From Streptantibioticus cattleyicolor NRRL 8057 = DSM 46488 (GTDB taxonomy: Bacteria; Actinomycetota; Actinomycetes; Streptomycetales; Streptomycetaceae), in assembly GCF_000240165.1 (NCBI RefSeq), contig NC_017586.1, positions 2,170,001-2,234,000 of the forward strand: a stretch of DNA of 64,000 nt. Direction: 5' to 3'. The notes below the pieces were generated by a model, which saw only the letters and a program-made list of their open reading frames with translations, was not told where the DNA came from and did not search any database. How positions within the stretch are numbered: the stretch's first letter is position 1; each line of letters opens with the position of its first letter. Below are positions 42,954-52,333 of the stretch, piece by piece. Both the position numbers and the translations under genes were made by a program.

Positions 42954-44629
42954 GCGTCCTCCCGCATGGGGACGCGGACGCCGCGCTCGGCGGCGACCGA
43001 GTCGGCGATGTCGTACCCGGCGTCGACGTGGCGGATGACGCCCATGCCGGGGTCGTTGGTGAGCACCCGGCGGATCTTCTCGCCGGCCAGCGGGGTGCCG
43101 TCGGCGACGGTGACCTGGCCGGCGTGGAGGGAGCGGCCCATGCCGACGCCGCCGCCGTGGTGGATGGAGACCCAGGAGGCGCCGGAGGCCACGTTGACCA
43201 TGGCGTTGAGCAGCGGCCAGTCGGCGATGGCGTCGGAGCCGTCGAGCATGGCCTCGGTCTCCCGGTACGGGGAGGCCACCGAGCCGCAGTCGAGGTGGTC
43301 GCGGCCGATGACGACGGGGGCGCTCAGCTCGCCGGAGGCCACCATGTCGTTGAAGCGCTCGCCGGCCTTGTCGCGTTCGCCGTAGCCGAGCCAGCAGATG
43401 CGGGCGGGCAGCCCCTGGAAGTGGACGCGTTCGCCGGCCATCTTGATCCAGCGGGCCAGCGACTCGTTCCGCGGGAACAGGTCCAGGATGGCGCGGTCGG
43501 TGGCGGCGATGTCCTTGGGGTCGCCGGAGAGCGCGGCCCACCGGAAGGGGCCCTTGCCCTCGCAGAACAGCGGCCGGATGTAGGCGGGGACGAAGCCGGG
43601 GAAGTCGAAGGCGCGGGTGTATCCGGCGAGTTGGGCCTCGCCGCGGATGGAGTTGCCGTAGTCGAAGACCTCGGCGCCGGCGTCGAGGAAGCCGACCATC
43701 GCCTCCACGTGCCGGGCCATCGACTCGCGGGCCCGGGTGGTGAAGCCGGCCGGGTCCTTGGCGGCGGCGTCGGCCATGTCCTCGAAGGCGACGCCGACCG
43801 GCAGGTAGGACAGCGGGTCGTGGGCGGAGGTCTGGTCGGTGACGATGTCGATGGGGGCGCCCATGGCGAGCAGTTGCGGGACGAGTTCGGCGGCGTTGCC
43901 CAGGACGCCGATGGACAGCGGCTTGCGCTGGTCGCGGGCGTCGACGGCGAGCTTGAGCGCGTGGTCGAGGGAGTCGGCGCGCACGTCGAGGTAGCGGTGT
44001 TCGATGCGGCGCTCGATGGCGCGCGGGTCGCAGTCGACGCAGATGGCGACGCCGTCGTTCATGGTGACCGCGAGCGGCTGGGCGCCGCCCATGCCGCCGA
44101 GTCCGGCGGTGAGGGTGATCGTTCCGGCGAGGGTGCCGCCGAACTTCTTGGCGGCGACGGCGGCGAAGGTCTCGTAGGTGCCCTGGAGGATGCCCTGGGT
44201 GCCGATGTAGATCCAGGAGCCCGCGGTCATCTGGCCGTACATGGTCAGGCCGAGGGCCTCCAGGCGGCGGAACTCCTCCCAGGTGGCCCAGTCGCCGACC
44301 AGGTTGGAGTTGGCGATGAGCACCCGGGGGGCCCATTCGTGGGTGGTCATCACGCCGACCGGGCGGCCGGACTGGACGAGCATCGTCTCGTCGTCCTTGA
44401 GCGTCCGCAGGGTGCGCACCATGGCGTCGAACGAGCGCCAGTCGCGGGCCGCCTTGCCGGTGCCGCCGTAGACGACGAGCTTGTCGGGGTGCTCGGCGAC
44501 CTCCGGGTCGAGGTTGTTGTGGAGCATCCGCAGCGCGGCCTCCTGCTGCCAGCCGCGCGTGCTCAGCGCGCTGCCCCGGGGGGCACGGACCGGACGGGGA
44601 CCGGGGTCGTTCACGGCCGATGCGGACAT
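42950..44629 (-). CDS. hutU: Urocanate hydratase HutU
   Basis: This 559-residue protein starts at ATG 44629 behind GAGGAGG. The urocanase pattern is complete: [18 protein letters not shown], the NAD-binding [31 protein letters not shown], and [17 protein letters not shown] with the conserved Cys. It converts urocanate to 4-imidazolone-5-propanoate using tightly bound NAD. It is the first gene of the coupled hutU-M20-hutF-hutI operon. HutH (histidine ammonia-lyase), which makes urocanate, is not in the window. Confidence 0.97.
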   Translation of the reverse strand: MSASAVNDPGPRPVRAPRGSALSTRGWQQEAALRMLHNNLDPEVAEHPDKLVVYGGTGKAARDWRSFDAMVRTLRTLKDDETMLVQSGRPVGVMTTHEWAPRVLIANSNLVGDWATWEEFRRLEALGLTMYGQMTAGSWIYIGTQGILQGTYETFAAVAAKKFGGTLAGTITLTAGLGGMGGAQPLAVTMNDGVAICVDCDPRAIERRIEHRYLDVRADSLDHALKLAVDARDQRKPLSIGVLGNAAELVPQLLAMGAPIDIVTDQTSAHDPLSYLPVGVAFEDMADAAAKDPAGFTTRARESMARHVEAMVGFLDAGAEVFDYGNSIRGEAQLAGYTRAFDFPGFVPAYIRPLFCEGKGPFRWAALSGDPKDIAATDRAILDLFPRNESLARWIKMAGERVHFQGLPARICWLGYGERDKAGERFNDMVASGELSAPVVIGRDHLDCGSVASPYRETEAMLDGSDAIADWPLLNAMVNVASGASWVSIHHGGGVGMGRSLHAGQVTVADGTPLAGEKIRRVLTNDPGMGVIRHVDAGYDIADSVAAERGVRVPMREDA

Positions 44630-44683
44630 GCGGGTCGCCTCCTCGCACAGCGTCGCCCGACCGGGTTGGATCGGGCCATTCAC

Positions 44684-44713
44684 ATATTTGCTGGCTGAAT
44701 AGTTGTAGTCAAC
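44684..44713 (-). promoter_or_regulatory. Candidate hutU promoter and operator
   Basis: On the minus strand TTGACT (44712-44707) and AAATAT (44689-44684) are separated by 17 bp, about 55 bp before the hutU start. The -35 box sits in the imperfect palindrome GTTGTAGTCAAC (44702-44713), and ATTCA/TGAAT arms flank the spacer. A GntR-type HutC-like repressor could bind here. This is a pattern-based guess. Confidence 0.4.
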
Positions 44714-44779
44714 AGGTCGACGCGCTGCCGGTGCCCGCGTCCTCTGGCCGCCGCGGGCCCGCGGTGATGGAGTGGGGCC

Positions 44780-46159
44780 ATGGCCGACGTCCCGCACCCC
44801 GCGTCCACCGTCTCCGCCTTCCCCGCCGCCGCCGGGCGACGCGCCCTGGCGCTGCGGGCCGCCGTCGAGCAGCGCCTGGTCACCCCGGAGCAGCCGCTGG
44901 CCGGGCTGCTCGACGTGGCCGGGGTCCGCGCCTCGGCGGCCGAGCTGCGGGCCGCGTTCGCCACCCCGGGCGTGGCGGTCACCCACACCTTCGCGGTCAA
45001 GGCCGCCGCCCTGGTGCCGGTGCTGCGGCTGCTGCACGCCGAGGGGATCGGCTGCGAGGTGGCCGGCCCCGGTGAGCTGGCGCTGGCCCGGGCGGCCGGG
45101 GTGCCCGCGGAGCTGACCGTGCTGGACTCCCCCGCCAAGACCGACGGCGAGCTGCGCGAGGCGCTGCGCCTGGGCGTCGCGGTCAACGCCGACAACTTCG
45201 CCGAACTCGCCCGGCTGGACGCCCTGGTGGCCGGCGCGCCCGGCGGCCTCCCCGCCTCGCGGCTCGGGGTACGGGTCAACCCGCAGCTCGGCGCGGGCAC
45301 CATCGGCGCGCTGAGCACGGCCACCGCCACCTCCAAGTTCGGCGTGGCGCTGCGCGACGAGGGCGCCGCCGACCGGCTGGTGCGGGCGTTCCTGGCGCGC
45401 CCGTGGCTGACCCGGCTGCACGCCCACGTCGGCTCCCAGGGGTGCCCGCTCGAGCTGATGGCGCGGGGCGTGCGGGTGGTGTACGAGCTGGCGGAGCGGA
45501 TCAACGCGGAGGCGGGCCGGCGGCAGGTGGACACCGTGGACATCGGCGGCGGCCTGCCGGTGAACTTCGCCTCCGACGAGGTGACCCCGACCTTCCGGGG
45601 CTACGCCGACCTGCTGCGGGCCACCGTGCCCGGGCTCTTCGACGGCCGCTACGGCATCGTCACCGAGTTCGGCCGCTCGCTGCTGGCCAAGCACGGCACG
45701 GTGCTGGCCCGGGTGGAGTACGCCAAGTCGGCCGGCGGCCGGCCGATCGCGGTGACCCACGCCGGGGTGCACGTGGCCACCCGTACCGTGCTCACCCCGG
45801 CGGTGTGGCCGTTGCGGGTGATCGCGCTGGATCCGCTGGGGCGCCCCAAGGACGGGGAGCCGGTGGTGCAGGACGTGGCCGGACCGTGCTGCTTCGCCGG
45901 TGACCTGGTGGCCGAGGGGCGCGCCCTGCCGCCGCTGGCCGAGGGCGACTGGGTGGCGCTGCCGGACACCGGGGCGTACTACTTCTCCACGCCGTACCAG
46001 TACAACTCGATCCCGCGGCCGGGGGTTCACGGGTACGTGTGCGACACGGACGTGCCGTCCGGCGTGCGTTTCGGCACGGTCCGCGCGCCGCAGACGCTCG
46101 CCGGGGTGGTGGCCGAGTCCGGGGGTGGCGACCCGGAGGCGCTGGCCGCGCTGGGGTGA
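44780..46159 (+). CDS. PLP-dependent fold-III decarboxylase-like enzyme
   Basis: This 459-residue protein starts at ATG 44780. It has the diaminopimelate/ornithine decarboxylase-type barrel: THTFAVKA with the PLP Lys74, [44 protein letters not shown] and the EFGRSL phosphate/PLP motif. The C-terminal beta domain has [13 protein letters not shown] and [18 protein letters not shown], where meso-DAP decarboxylase would have CESGD/GAY. It is therefore a decarboxylase homologue, possibly an amino-acid decarboxylase or racemase-like enzyme of unknown substrate. It is divergent from hutU and tightly convergent with the next gene. Confidence 0.82.
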   Translation: MADVPHPASTVSAFPAAAGRRALALRAAVEQRLVTPEQPLAGLLDVAGVRASAAELRAAFATPGVAVTHTFAVKAAALVPVLRLLHAEGIGCEVAGPGELALARAAGVPAELTVLDSPAKTDGELREALRLGVAVNADNFAELARLDALVAGAPGGLPASRLGVRVNPQLGAGTIGALSTATATSKFGVALRDEGAADRLVRAFLARPWLTRLHAHVGSQGCPLELMARGVRVVYELAERINAEAGRRQVDTVDIGGGLPVNFASDEVTPTFRGYADLLRATVPGLFDGRYGIVTEFGRSLLAKHGTVLARVEYAKSAGGRPIAVTHAGVHVATRTVLTPAVWPLRVIALDPLGRPKDGEPVVQDVAGPCCFAGDLVAEGRALPPLAEGDWVALPDTGAYYFSTPYQYNSIPRPGVHGYVCDTDVPSGVRFGTVRAPQTLAGVVAESGGGDPEALAALG

Positions 46160-46162
46160 GGG

Positions 46163-46747
46163 TCAGGCCGCCCGGACGACCGTTTTCGTCCGCCGGGCGC
46201 CGCCGGGGCGGGCGTCCCCGGCGGCCGGGCCGGTGGTCTCGTACCCGGTGACGCCGCCGCCCGCCGGGCCGTGGCGCAGCGCCTGCTCGGGGCGGACCCA
46301 CAGCAGGACGGCGTGCCGGTGTTCCCAGCGGCCCAGGCGCACCGCCTTGGCCCACAGCCCGGCTCCGGCACCGGCGAGCAGCAGGCCGCCGGCGCCGGGG
46401 GCGGCGGCCGAGGAGGCGAGCGCGGCGACGAAGGCGAGCAGCAGCCACCAGCGGCGCGGGCGCAGCCAGGCGCGGGCGGTGACCCGGCGGTCCTGGAGCA
46501 CCACGGCGCGGTCGGCGCGGACGGCGTCGCCGGCCAGGGCGGTGTAGCGGCGGGCGCGGGCCAGGAAGGTCACGAGGGCGGCGGCCACGAAGAGCGCGAC
46601 GCCGCCGAGGAGTCCGATCCGCGCCCCGGTGTACCCGGGGACGAAGGCGCCCCCGGCCGCCGCGACCAGCCCCGGCCACCAGCACCACTTCGCCGCCGTC
46701 CGCACCAGCACCGCCACCCTGGCCAGCCCGTATGCCCCGCGCCCCAC
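46163..46747 (-). CDS. Hypothetical membrane protein (four helices)
   Basis: This 194-residue protein starts at GTG 46747, with GAGGGAGG six bases upstream. Hydrophobic helices lie at about residues 19-36 (KWCWWPGLVAAAGGAFV), 42-62, 99-115 (WWLLLAFVAALASSAAA) and 118-132. A basic C-terminal tail contains GGARRTKTVV. No family is recognised. It ends 3 bp from the convergent decarboxylase-like gene, with no terminator between them. It is preceded by a 115-bp gap containing AATTCTCAAAATTG, which is AT-rich. Confidence 0.65.
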   Translation of the reverse strand: MGRGAYGLARVAVLVRTAAKWCWWPGLVAAAGGAFVPGYTGARIGLLGGVALFVAAALVTFLARARRYTALAGDAVRADRAVVLQDRRVTARAWLRPRRWWLLLAFVAALASSAAAPGAGGLLLAGAGAGLWAKAVRLGRWEHRHAVLLWVRPEQALRHGPAGGGVTGYETTGPAAGDARPGGARRTKTVVRAA

Positions 46748-46862
46748 GACCGTCCTCCCTCGCTCCAGCGGAACCCGACGTGTGTCCTACGGCTGGGCAG
46801 GGTAGTGCGGAATTCTCAAAATTGCCTGAGCCGGACGGGCCGTGTCGCGGGTGCCGGGGCGT

Positions 46863-47708
46863 TCAGTCGGCGAACAGGCCGCGGGCCGCCGCGCGGGCGT
46901 CGAACTCCTCCAGCCGGGCCTGCGCTCCGGGCAGGTGGTCGCACATCGCCTCCAGCAGCACCCGGCCCAGCAGCATAGGGGCGCAGGGGGTGTCGAAGAC
47001 CAGCGCGGTGCCGACGGCGGCGGGCAGCAGCAGGTCGGAGTGTTTGGCCACCGGGGCGAAGGAGGAGTCGGCCACGGTGACCGTGGTCAGCCCGCACTCC
47101 TTGGCGTACTCCAGGGCCTCGACGACCTCGCGGGGGTGGCGGGGCAGCGCGAAGCAGAGCAGCGCGGTGGCGCCGGCGTGGACGGCGGCGTCGATCCGGT
47201 CGGTGAGCATGGTGCCGCTCTCGTCCAGCGGGCGCACGTCGGGGTGGACCTTGGCGGCGAAGTAGGCGAAGCCGCGGGCCTGGGCGGCGGCGGCGCGCAG
47301 CCCGAGCACCGGCAACGGGCGGGAGGCGGCGAGGAGTTCACCGGCCCGGGCCACCGGTTCGGGGTCGGCGAGGAGCGCGGCGAGGTGGCGGAGGTTCTCG
47401 ATCTCGGCGTGCACGGCCTGCTGGTACTCGTTGCCGGTGTCGGCCTCGCGGTCGGCGGCGGGCGCCGGGGCGACCTCGCGCAGGTGGCGGCGGAGCGCCG
47501 GGTAGCCGTCGAAGCCGAGGGCTACCGCGAACCGGGTGACCGACGGCTGGCTGACCCCGGCGAGTTCGGCCACCTCCACGCTGGACAGGAAGGGGGCGTC
47601 GGCGGCCCGCCGTACCAGGCAGTGGGCGATCCGCCGCTGCGTGGGCGTCAGCCGGTGCCCGTCGAAGAGCCGCATCAGCCGCGCGGCTCCCCCGTCCTCG
47701 CTCCCCAT
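46863..47708 (-). CDS. MurR/RpiR family transcriptional regulator
   Basis: This 281-residue protein starts at ATG 47708 with GGGAGA upstream. The N-terminal RpiR helix-turn-helix (about residues 15-78) includes LTPTQRRIAHCLVRRAADAPFLSS and AELAGVSQPSVTRFAVALGF. The C-terminal SIS domain (about 110-260) has the sugar-phosphate-binding fold with LLCFALPRHPREVVEALEYAK. RpiR proteins sense phosphosugars or other small metabolites. It is divergent from the NCS1 permease, and the intergenic palindrome at 47911 is a candidate operator, so it probably controls nucleobase or related uptake. Confidence 0.87.
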   Translation of the reverse strand: MGSEDGGAARLMRLFDGHRLTPTQRRIAHCLVRRAADAPFLSSVEVAELAGVSQPSVTRFAVALGFDGYPALRRHLREVAPAPAADREADTGNEYQQAVHAEIENLRHLAALLADPEPVARAGELLAASRPLPVLGLRAAAAQARGFAYFAAKVHPDVRPLDESGTMLTDRIDAAVHAGATALLCFALPRHPREVVEALEYAKECGLTTVTVADSSFAPVAKHSDLLLPAAVGTALVFDTPCAPMLLGRVLLEAMCDHLPGAQARLEEFDARAAARGLFAD

Positions 47709-47910
47709 CAGCGTCTCCCTCTTCCGCGTGCCCGCGTCGTCCAGCATGCCCGGCCCGCCGTCCGTCCCGGGCCGCGGGGCGCGTCGGCGGAAAGCCCATG
47801 ATCGACGGTCCGGGCGGCCGGGCGGTAGCGGATTACCCGCCTCGCCCAGGTCACCGGTGCGCGGCCGATCCGCGCCGGAGTATTGACTTTCCATTCACTC
47901 ACCCCTGACT

Positions 47911-47928
47911 CTGCATGACCATATGCAG
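47911..47928. promoter_or_regulatory. CTGCAT-N6-ATGCAG palindrome, candidate RpiR operator
   Basis: CTGCAT (47911-47916) and ATGCAG (47923-47928) form a perfect inverted repeat in the 282-bp divergent region. It lies 63 bp before the permease start, with TTGACT at 47883-47888 upstream as a -35-like box. Confidence 0.5.
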
Positions 47929-47990
47929 TCCGGGCAAGGCACCGGGGGGCGCGCACCGGCTGACGACGGAACGAAAGGGGTCCGGCAGCG

Positions 47991-49412
47991 ATGGAACGCC
48001 GCTCGATCGAGGTGGTCCCGGACGGTGAACGGCACGGCCGGCCGTTCAGCCAGTTCACCCTGTGGCTCAGCGCCAACCTCCAGATCACCGCCGTGGTGAC
48101 CGGCGCGCTGGCGGTGGTCTTCGGCGCCGCCGCGCCGTGGGCGGTGGCCGGTCTGCTGATCGGTAACCTGCTCGGCGGCGCGGTGATGGCGCTGCACGCC
48201 GCCCAGGGTCCCCGGCTCGGACTGCCGCAGATGATCTCCTCCCGGGCCCAGTTCGGGGTGCGTGGCGCGATCGTGCCGCTGCTGCTGGTGGTCGTGATGT
48301 ACGTGGGCTTCTTCGCCGCCGGGACGGTGCTCGCCGGTCAGGCGGTGGGCCATCTGACCGGGCTCGGCGACACCCCGGGCATCGTGCTCTTCGCGCTGGT
48401 CACGGCCGCCGCGGCGGTGGCCGGCTACCGGGTGGTGCACCTGCTGGGCCGGATCGCCGGGCTGATCGGCGCGGTGGCCTTCGTCTTCCTCGGCGCCCGG
48501 CTGCTGGAGCGCGCCGACCTGTCCGCGCTCTGGCACCACCACGCGTTCTCGCTGCCGCTCTTCCTGCTCGCGGTCTCGCTGTCGGCCTCCTGGCAGCTGG
48601 CGTTCGGCCCGTACGTCGCCGACTACTCGCGCTATCTGCCGCGCGACACGTCGGGGCGGTCGGTCTTCTGGTGGACGCTGGGCGGCACCACGCTGGGCTC
48701 GCAGTGGTCGATGACGTTCGGCGCGCTGGCCGCGGCCACCGCGGGGCCGGCCTTCACCGGCCACGAGGTGCCGTACGTGGTGGGGCTCGGCGGCGGCGGC
48801 GCGCTGATGACCGGGGTGCTCTACCTGGTGATCGCGCTCGGCAAGCTCACCATCAACGTGCTCAACACCTACGGCGGCTTCATGTCGCTGGCCACCGGGG
48901 TGAGCGCGCTGCGCCGCCGCCGGGAGCTGTCGGCCGGGACGAGGGTGGCCTACATCGCGGGCGTGATGGTGGCGGGCACGGTGGTGGCGCTGCTCGGCAA
49001 GGACTCCTTCCTCTCCTCCTTCAAGGACTTCCTGCTGTTCCTGCTGGCCTTCTTCACCCCGTGGTCGGCGATCAACCTGGCCGATTTCTACTGGGTCTCC
49101 AAGGAGCGCTACGACCTCGGCGCGCTCTTCGACCCGGCCGGCCGCTACGGTTCCTGGCGGTGGCGCACCATCGCCGTCTACGTGGTCGGGGTCGCCGCCC
49201 AACTGCCCTTCATCAGCTCCTCGTTCTACACCGGCCCGCTGGTCGCCCCGCTCGGCGGCGCGGACGTCTCGTGGCTGGTGGGGCTCGTCCTCACCGCGGC
49301 GCTCTACGTGGTCTGCGGGGCGGGGAGGGCGTCCGGGCGCAGCGGGGCGGAGCCGGCGGGGCCGCGCGGCGCCCGCGGGGAGCCGGGGCGGGACGTCAAC
49401 GCGCGGGTTTAG
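47991..49412 (+). CDS. NCS1-family nucleobase/cytosine permease
   Basis: This 473-residue protein starts at ATG 47991. About 12 helices are present. NCS1 hallmarks include FSQFTLWLSANLQITAVVTGAL at the start, GPRLGLPQMISSRAQFGVRGA, the loop SWQLAFGPYVADYSRYLPRDT and FFTPWSAINLADFY near the end. Members import cytosine, allantoin, hydantoin or thiamine precursors with protons or sodium. The basic Arg/Gly-rich C-terminal tail is cytoplasmic. The divergent RpiR regulator and a palindrome suggest inducible uptake. The substrate cannot be fixed from sequence. Confidence 0.9.
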   Translation: MERRSIEVVPDGERHGRPFSQFTLWLSANLQITAVVTGALAVVFGAAAPWAVAGLLIGNLLGGAVMALHAAQGPRLGLPQMISSRAQFGVRGAIVPLLLVVVMYVGFFAAGTVLAGQAVGHLTGLGDTPGIVLFALVTAAAAVAGYRVVHLLGRIAGLIGAVAFVFLGARLLERADLSALWHHHAFSLPLFLLAVSLSASWQLAFGPYVADYSRYLPRDTSGRSVFWWTLGGTTLGSQWSMTFGALAAATAGPAFTGHEVPYVVGLGGGGALMTGVLYLVIALGKLTINVLNTYGGFMSLATGVSALRRRRELSAGTRVAYIAGVMVAGTVVALLGKDSFLSSFKDFLLFLLAFFTPWSAINLADFYWVSKERYDLGALFDPAGRYGSWRWRTIAVYVVGVAAQLPFISSSFYTGPLVAPLGGADVSWLVGLVLTAALYVVCGAGRASGRSGAEPAGPRGARGEPGRDVNARV

Positions 49413-49506
49413 CCTCCGCACGCCGATTACACTTTGCTATGAGCCTTCTACCGTAAGTAATTGAATGGCGCGCCGCGCCAGTTTCCTCGCGGAGAAGGAG
49501 AATCCC

Positions 49507-49896
49507 ATGCGCCGTACGTTTTCCACGCTCGGCACCCTCGCCGCCGCCGCCACACTCGTGGTGACCATGCCCGCCGCCGCGCACGCGGCCCACGGCTCGC
49601 TCTTCGTCAACGGGGTGCAGTACGAGAACCCGCACAGCGGTTGCCATCACGTCCCGCACAGCGGCCCGGGCGTCTGGGTCGTCAACAACACCGACGAGGA
49701 CGTCCTCGTGTACTCCTCCGCCGACTGCCGCGGTGCGGTCTCGCGGGTCTTCAGTCACGGGGACTTCGGTCCCGCCTGGGGCAGCGCCTTCTTCGTCCGT
49801 GGTGACCACGACGGCCACGGGCCGGGGCACGGCCACGGTCACGGGCACGACCACGGTCCCGGCTTCGACCTCGACGACGACGAGGACGCCTGGTAA
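49507..49896 (+). CDS. Small secreted protein with His/Gly/Asp-rich C-terminus
   Basis: This 129-residue protein starts at ATG 49507 after GGAGAAGGAG. A signal peptide (about residues 1-29, ending AAHAA) is followed by a compact region with HGSLFVNGVQYENPHSGCHHVP and a second Cys in SADCRGAV, so a disulphide is likely. The C-terminal 30 residues are GHGPGHGHGHGHDHGPG followed by an Asp/Glu run, a plausible metal-binding tail. No family is recognised. The AT-rich stretch before it (about 49425-49470) may hold the promoter. It may be a wall-associated metal-binding protein; that is inference. Confidence 0.68.
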   Translation: MRRTFSTLGTLAAAATLVVTMPAAAHAAHGSLFVNGVQYENPHSGCHHVPHSGPGVWVVNNTDEDVLVYSSADCRGAVSRVFSHGDFGPAWGSAFFVRGDHDGHGPGHGHGHGHDHGPGFDLDDDEDAW

Positions 49897-49915
49897 GCCG
49901 GACCGGGAACGGTGA

Positions 49916-49949
49916 CGGGCCGGACGCGGCTGCCACCGCGTCCGGCCCG
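49916..49949. terminator. Perfect bidirectional terminator
   Basis: CGGGCCGGACGCGG (49916-49929) pairs exactly with CCGCGTCCGGCCCG (49936-49949) around a 6-nt loop, between converging genes. Confidence 0.85.
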
Positions 49950-49969
49950 CGACCCGGCGTGGCGTCAGG

Positions 49970-52132
49970 TCACCGCCTGCCGGAGGGGTCCAACTCGCGT
50001 ACCCGTCCGGTCGGTTCACCGGGCGCTGCGCCACCGGTCCGCTCCGCGCGGTCGCCGTGCCCCGGCCACCAGGCGGCGTGGCCGATCAGCGCGGTCAGCG
50101 CGGGGGTGAAGAACATCGCCATGACGAACGCGGCGACCACGATGCCGAAGGAGACCGCGAAGCCCATCTCGCTCAGCAGCGAGTTGCCGGCCAGCAGCAT
50201 CGTGGCGAAGGTGGCGGCCAGGATGAAGCCGGCCGCCGCCACCGTGGGACCGGCGTGGCGCACCGCCATGCCGGCCGCGTCGCGCGGCGAGCGCCCCTCG
50301 CGGGCCTCCTCGCGCAGCCGCGCCACCATCAGGATGTTGTAGTCGGTGCCGATGGCGACCACGAACAGGTACATGATCACCGGCAGCATGAACATCAGGC
50401 CGTCGTGCCCCTGCGCCTTCTGGAACAGCAGCACGGTGGAGCCCAGGGTGGCCCCGAAGCCCAGGCCCACCGAGGCGATCAGGTACCAGGGGGCGACGAC
50501 GCTGCGCAGCAGCAGCCCCAGGATCACCATGATGAGCACGGCGGCCACTGGGAAGACCGTCCGGTAGTCGTGGTTGACCGCCGCGTCGATGTCCTTGTAG
50601 ACCGCGGACATGCCGCCCACCAGCGCCTTGGTGCCCGGGGGCGCGGCGGCGTGGGCGACGGTGCGCACCTCGCCGACGGTGGTGAGCGCCTGGTCGCTGG
50701 CGGCGCCGGAGGTGAAGGTGGCGGTGACGTCGGCGGTGCGGCCGTCCTTGCTGAGGGCGGCGACCCGGGCGTCGGCGACCCCGTCCACGCCCTTAATCCT
50801 CGCGACGAACGCGGGCAGTTCGCTCTTGGCGAGCGGCTTGCCGTCGGTGCTCGTCAGGTAGACGCCGGTGGGTTCGGCGGCGCCGGCCGAGTAGGCGCTC
50901 TGCATCTCGCTCTGGACGACCATCGACTCCTTGGTCTTCGGCATGGAGCCGGAGGCCATGTCGAAGGTGGCCTTGAAGCCCAGGGTGCCCAGCGCCAGCA
51001 CCGCCATGATCACCCCGGCGACGGCGGCGACCAGCGCGGGGCGGCGCCGCACCCCGCGGCCGAGGGCGGCGAACCGGGCGTTCTCGGGCTCCTCGCGCCA
51101 CGCCTTCGACGGCCAGAAGACCTTGGGGCCGATCAGCGAGACCACCGCGGGGATCAGGGTGAGCCCGGCGATCAGGGTGGCGCCCACCGCGATGGCGAGC
51201 GCCGGACCCATCTGCTTGAGGAAGCCGAGGGTGGACAGCAGCAGCGCGAGGAAGGCGATGATGACCGCGCCGGCCGCGGAGGCGATCGCCTCGCCGACCC
51301 GGCCCACCGCGTTGATCATCGCCTCCTTGGGTTCGTCCCCGGCCCGCAGCCGTTCCCGGTAACGGAAGATCAGGAAGAGGAAGTAGTCGGTGCCGACGCC
51401 GAAGAGGACGACGATCAGGATCGCGGAGACCGAGGAGTTGGCCTGGAGGCCGAAGAGCTTGGTGGCGTAGGCGATCAGCCCGTTGGCCACCCCGGCGACC
51501 ACCCCGATCAGCACCAGTGGCAGCACGGCCAGGATCGGCGCCCGGAAGATGATCAGCAGGGTGACCAGGATGATCACGAAGGTGCCGATGCCGATCAGCT
51601 GCTGACCGCGCTGGGAGGAGTCCTGCTGGTCCAGCGCCTGGGCGGCCGAACCGCCCAACTGGGCCTTCAGATGGGTGCCCTGGGCGAACGACTTGGCGTC
51701 CGCGCGGAGCTTCTTGGCCGCGTCGGCCTGCTTGGGCTGACCGGCGCCGCCCTTGTCCATCTGGACCAGGGCCATGGTGAACCTGCCGTCCTTCGACGGC
51801 GGTCCGGGGACGACCTTCTGCACCTGGGAGATGTGGCCGGCGGCGAGTTTCGCGGTGACCGACCGGGCGGCCTGGAGGTCGGCGGGGGTGAGCCGGCCTC
51901 CGTCGGCGCGCTCGTAGAGGACGAAGGCGGAGGGGGTGAAGGCGCTGGGGAACGCCTTCTGCTGAAGGTCCGACGCCTGGATCGACTCGTAGCTCTTGGG
52001 GAGGAAGCTACTCTCGTCGCTGCTCGACGGCAGGCTCGGCGCGGTGGCGACGATCGCGACGGCGGCTATGACCCACGCCACGATCGTCCATATCGGATGG
52101 CGGACGACTGCGCGTCCTATGCGGTGGAACAT
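49970..52132 (-). CDS. MMPL/RND-family transporter
   Basis: This 720-residue protein starts at ATG 52132. The architecture repeats twice: one helix, a large extracytoplasmic domain, then five or so helices. Motifs include VRHPIWTIVAWVIAAVAIVA at the N-terminus, LFGVGTDYFLFLIFRYRERL in the first half and VVAIGTDYNILMVARLREEA in the second. The paired GTDYxxF/N segments carry the Asp-Tyr proton-relay typical of MMPL proteins. They export lipids, siderophores or drugs. No lipid synthase is adjacent, but an acyl-CoA synthetase gene follows on the same strand. The cargo is unknown. Confidence 0.92.
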   Translation of the reverse strand: MFHRIGRAVVRHPIWTIVAWVIAAVAIVATAPSLPSSSDESSFLPKSYESIQASDLQQKAFPSAFTPSAFVLYERADGGRLTPADLQAARSVTAKLAAGHISQVQKVVPGPPSKDGRFTMALVQMDKGGAGQPKQADAAKKLRADAKSFAQGTHLKAQLGGSAAQALDQQDSSQRGQQLIGIGTFVIILVTLLIIFRAPILAVLPLVLIGVVAGVANGLIAYATKLFGLQANSSVSAILIVVLFGVGTDYFLFLIFRYRERLRAGDEPKEAMINAVGRVGEAIASAAGAVIIAFLALLLSTLGFLKQMGPALAIAVGATLIAGLTLIPAVVSLIGPKVFWPSKAWREEPENARFAALGRGVRRRPALVAAVAGVIMAVLALGTLGFKATFDMASGSMPKTKESMVVQSEMQSAYSAGAAEPTGVYLTSTDGKPLAKSELPAFVARIKGVDGVADARVAALSKDGRTADVTATFTSGAASDQALTTVGEVRTVAHAAAPPGTKALVGGMSAVYKDIDAAVNHDYRTVFPVAAVLIMVILGLLLRSVVAPWYLIASVGLGFGATLGSTVLLFQKAQGHDGLMFMLPVIMYLFVVAIGTDYNILMVARLREEAREGRSPRDAAGMAVRHAGPTVAAAGFILAATFATMLLAGNSLLSEMGFAVSFGIVVAAFVMAMFFTPALTALIGHAAWWPGHGDRAERTGGAAPGEPTGRVRELDPSGRR

Positions 52133-52333
52133 GCGGTGCTGCCTCCATGGCAGGACAATCACCGCCACCCTTCGGAGCGGAACCCGGGTATCGGCGACCC
52201 GGCCGGCGTTATCCGGCCGGCTGGTGGTTTGGCGGTTGCATCGTAGAAAGCTTAATTGCCGCCCGACAAGTTGGGTCGGCCACCCCCGCCAAGCCCCCGC
52301 CAGGGCCCTCACCTGCGACGCCGCGCCGCCCCG

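Noticed and set aside
50791-50800. TTAA in the MMPL gene as a possible TTA codon
   Set aside because: In the reading frame it is ATT-AAG, not TTA.
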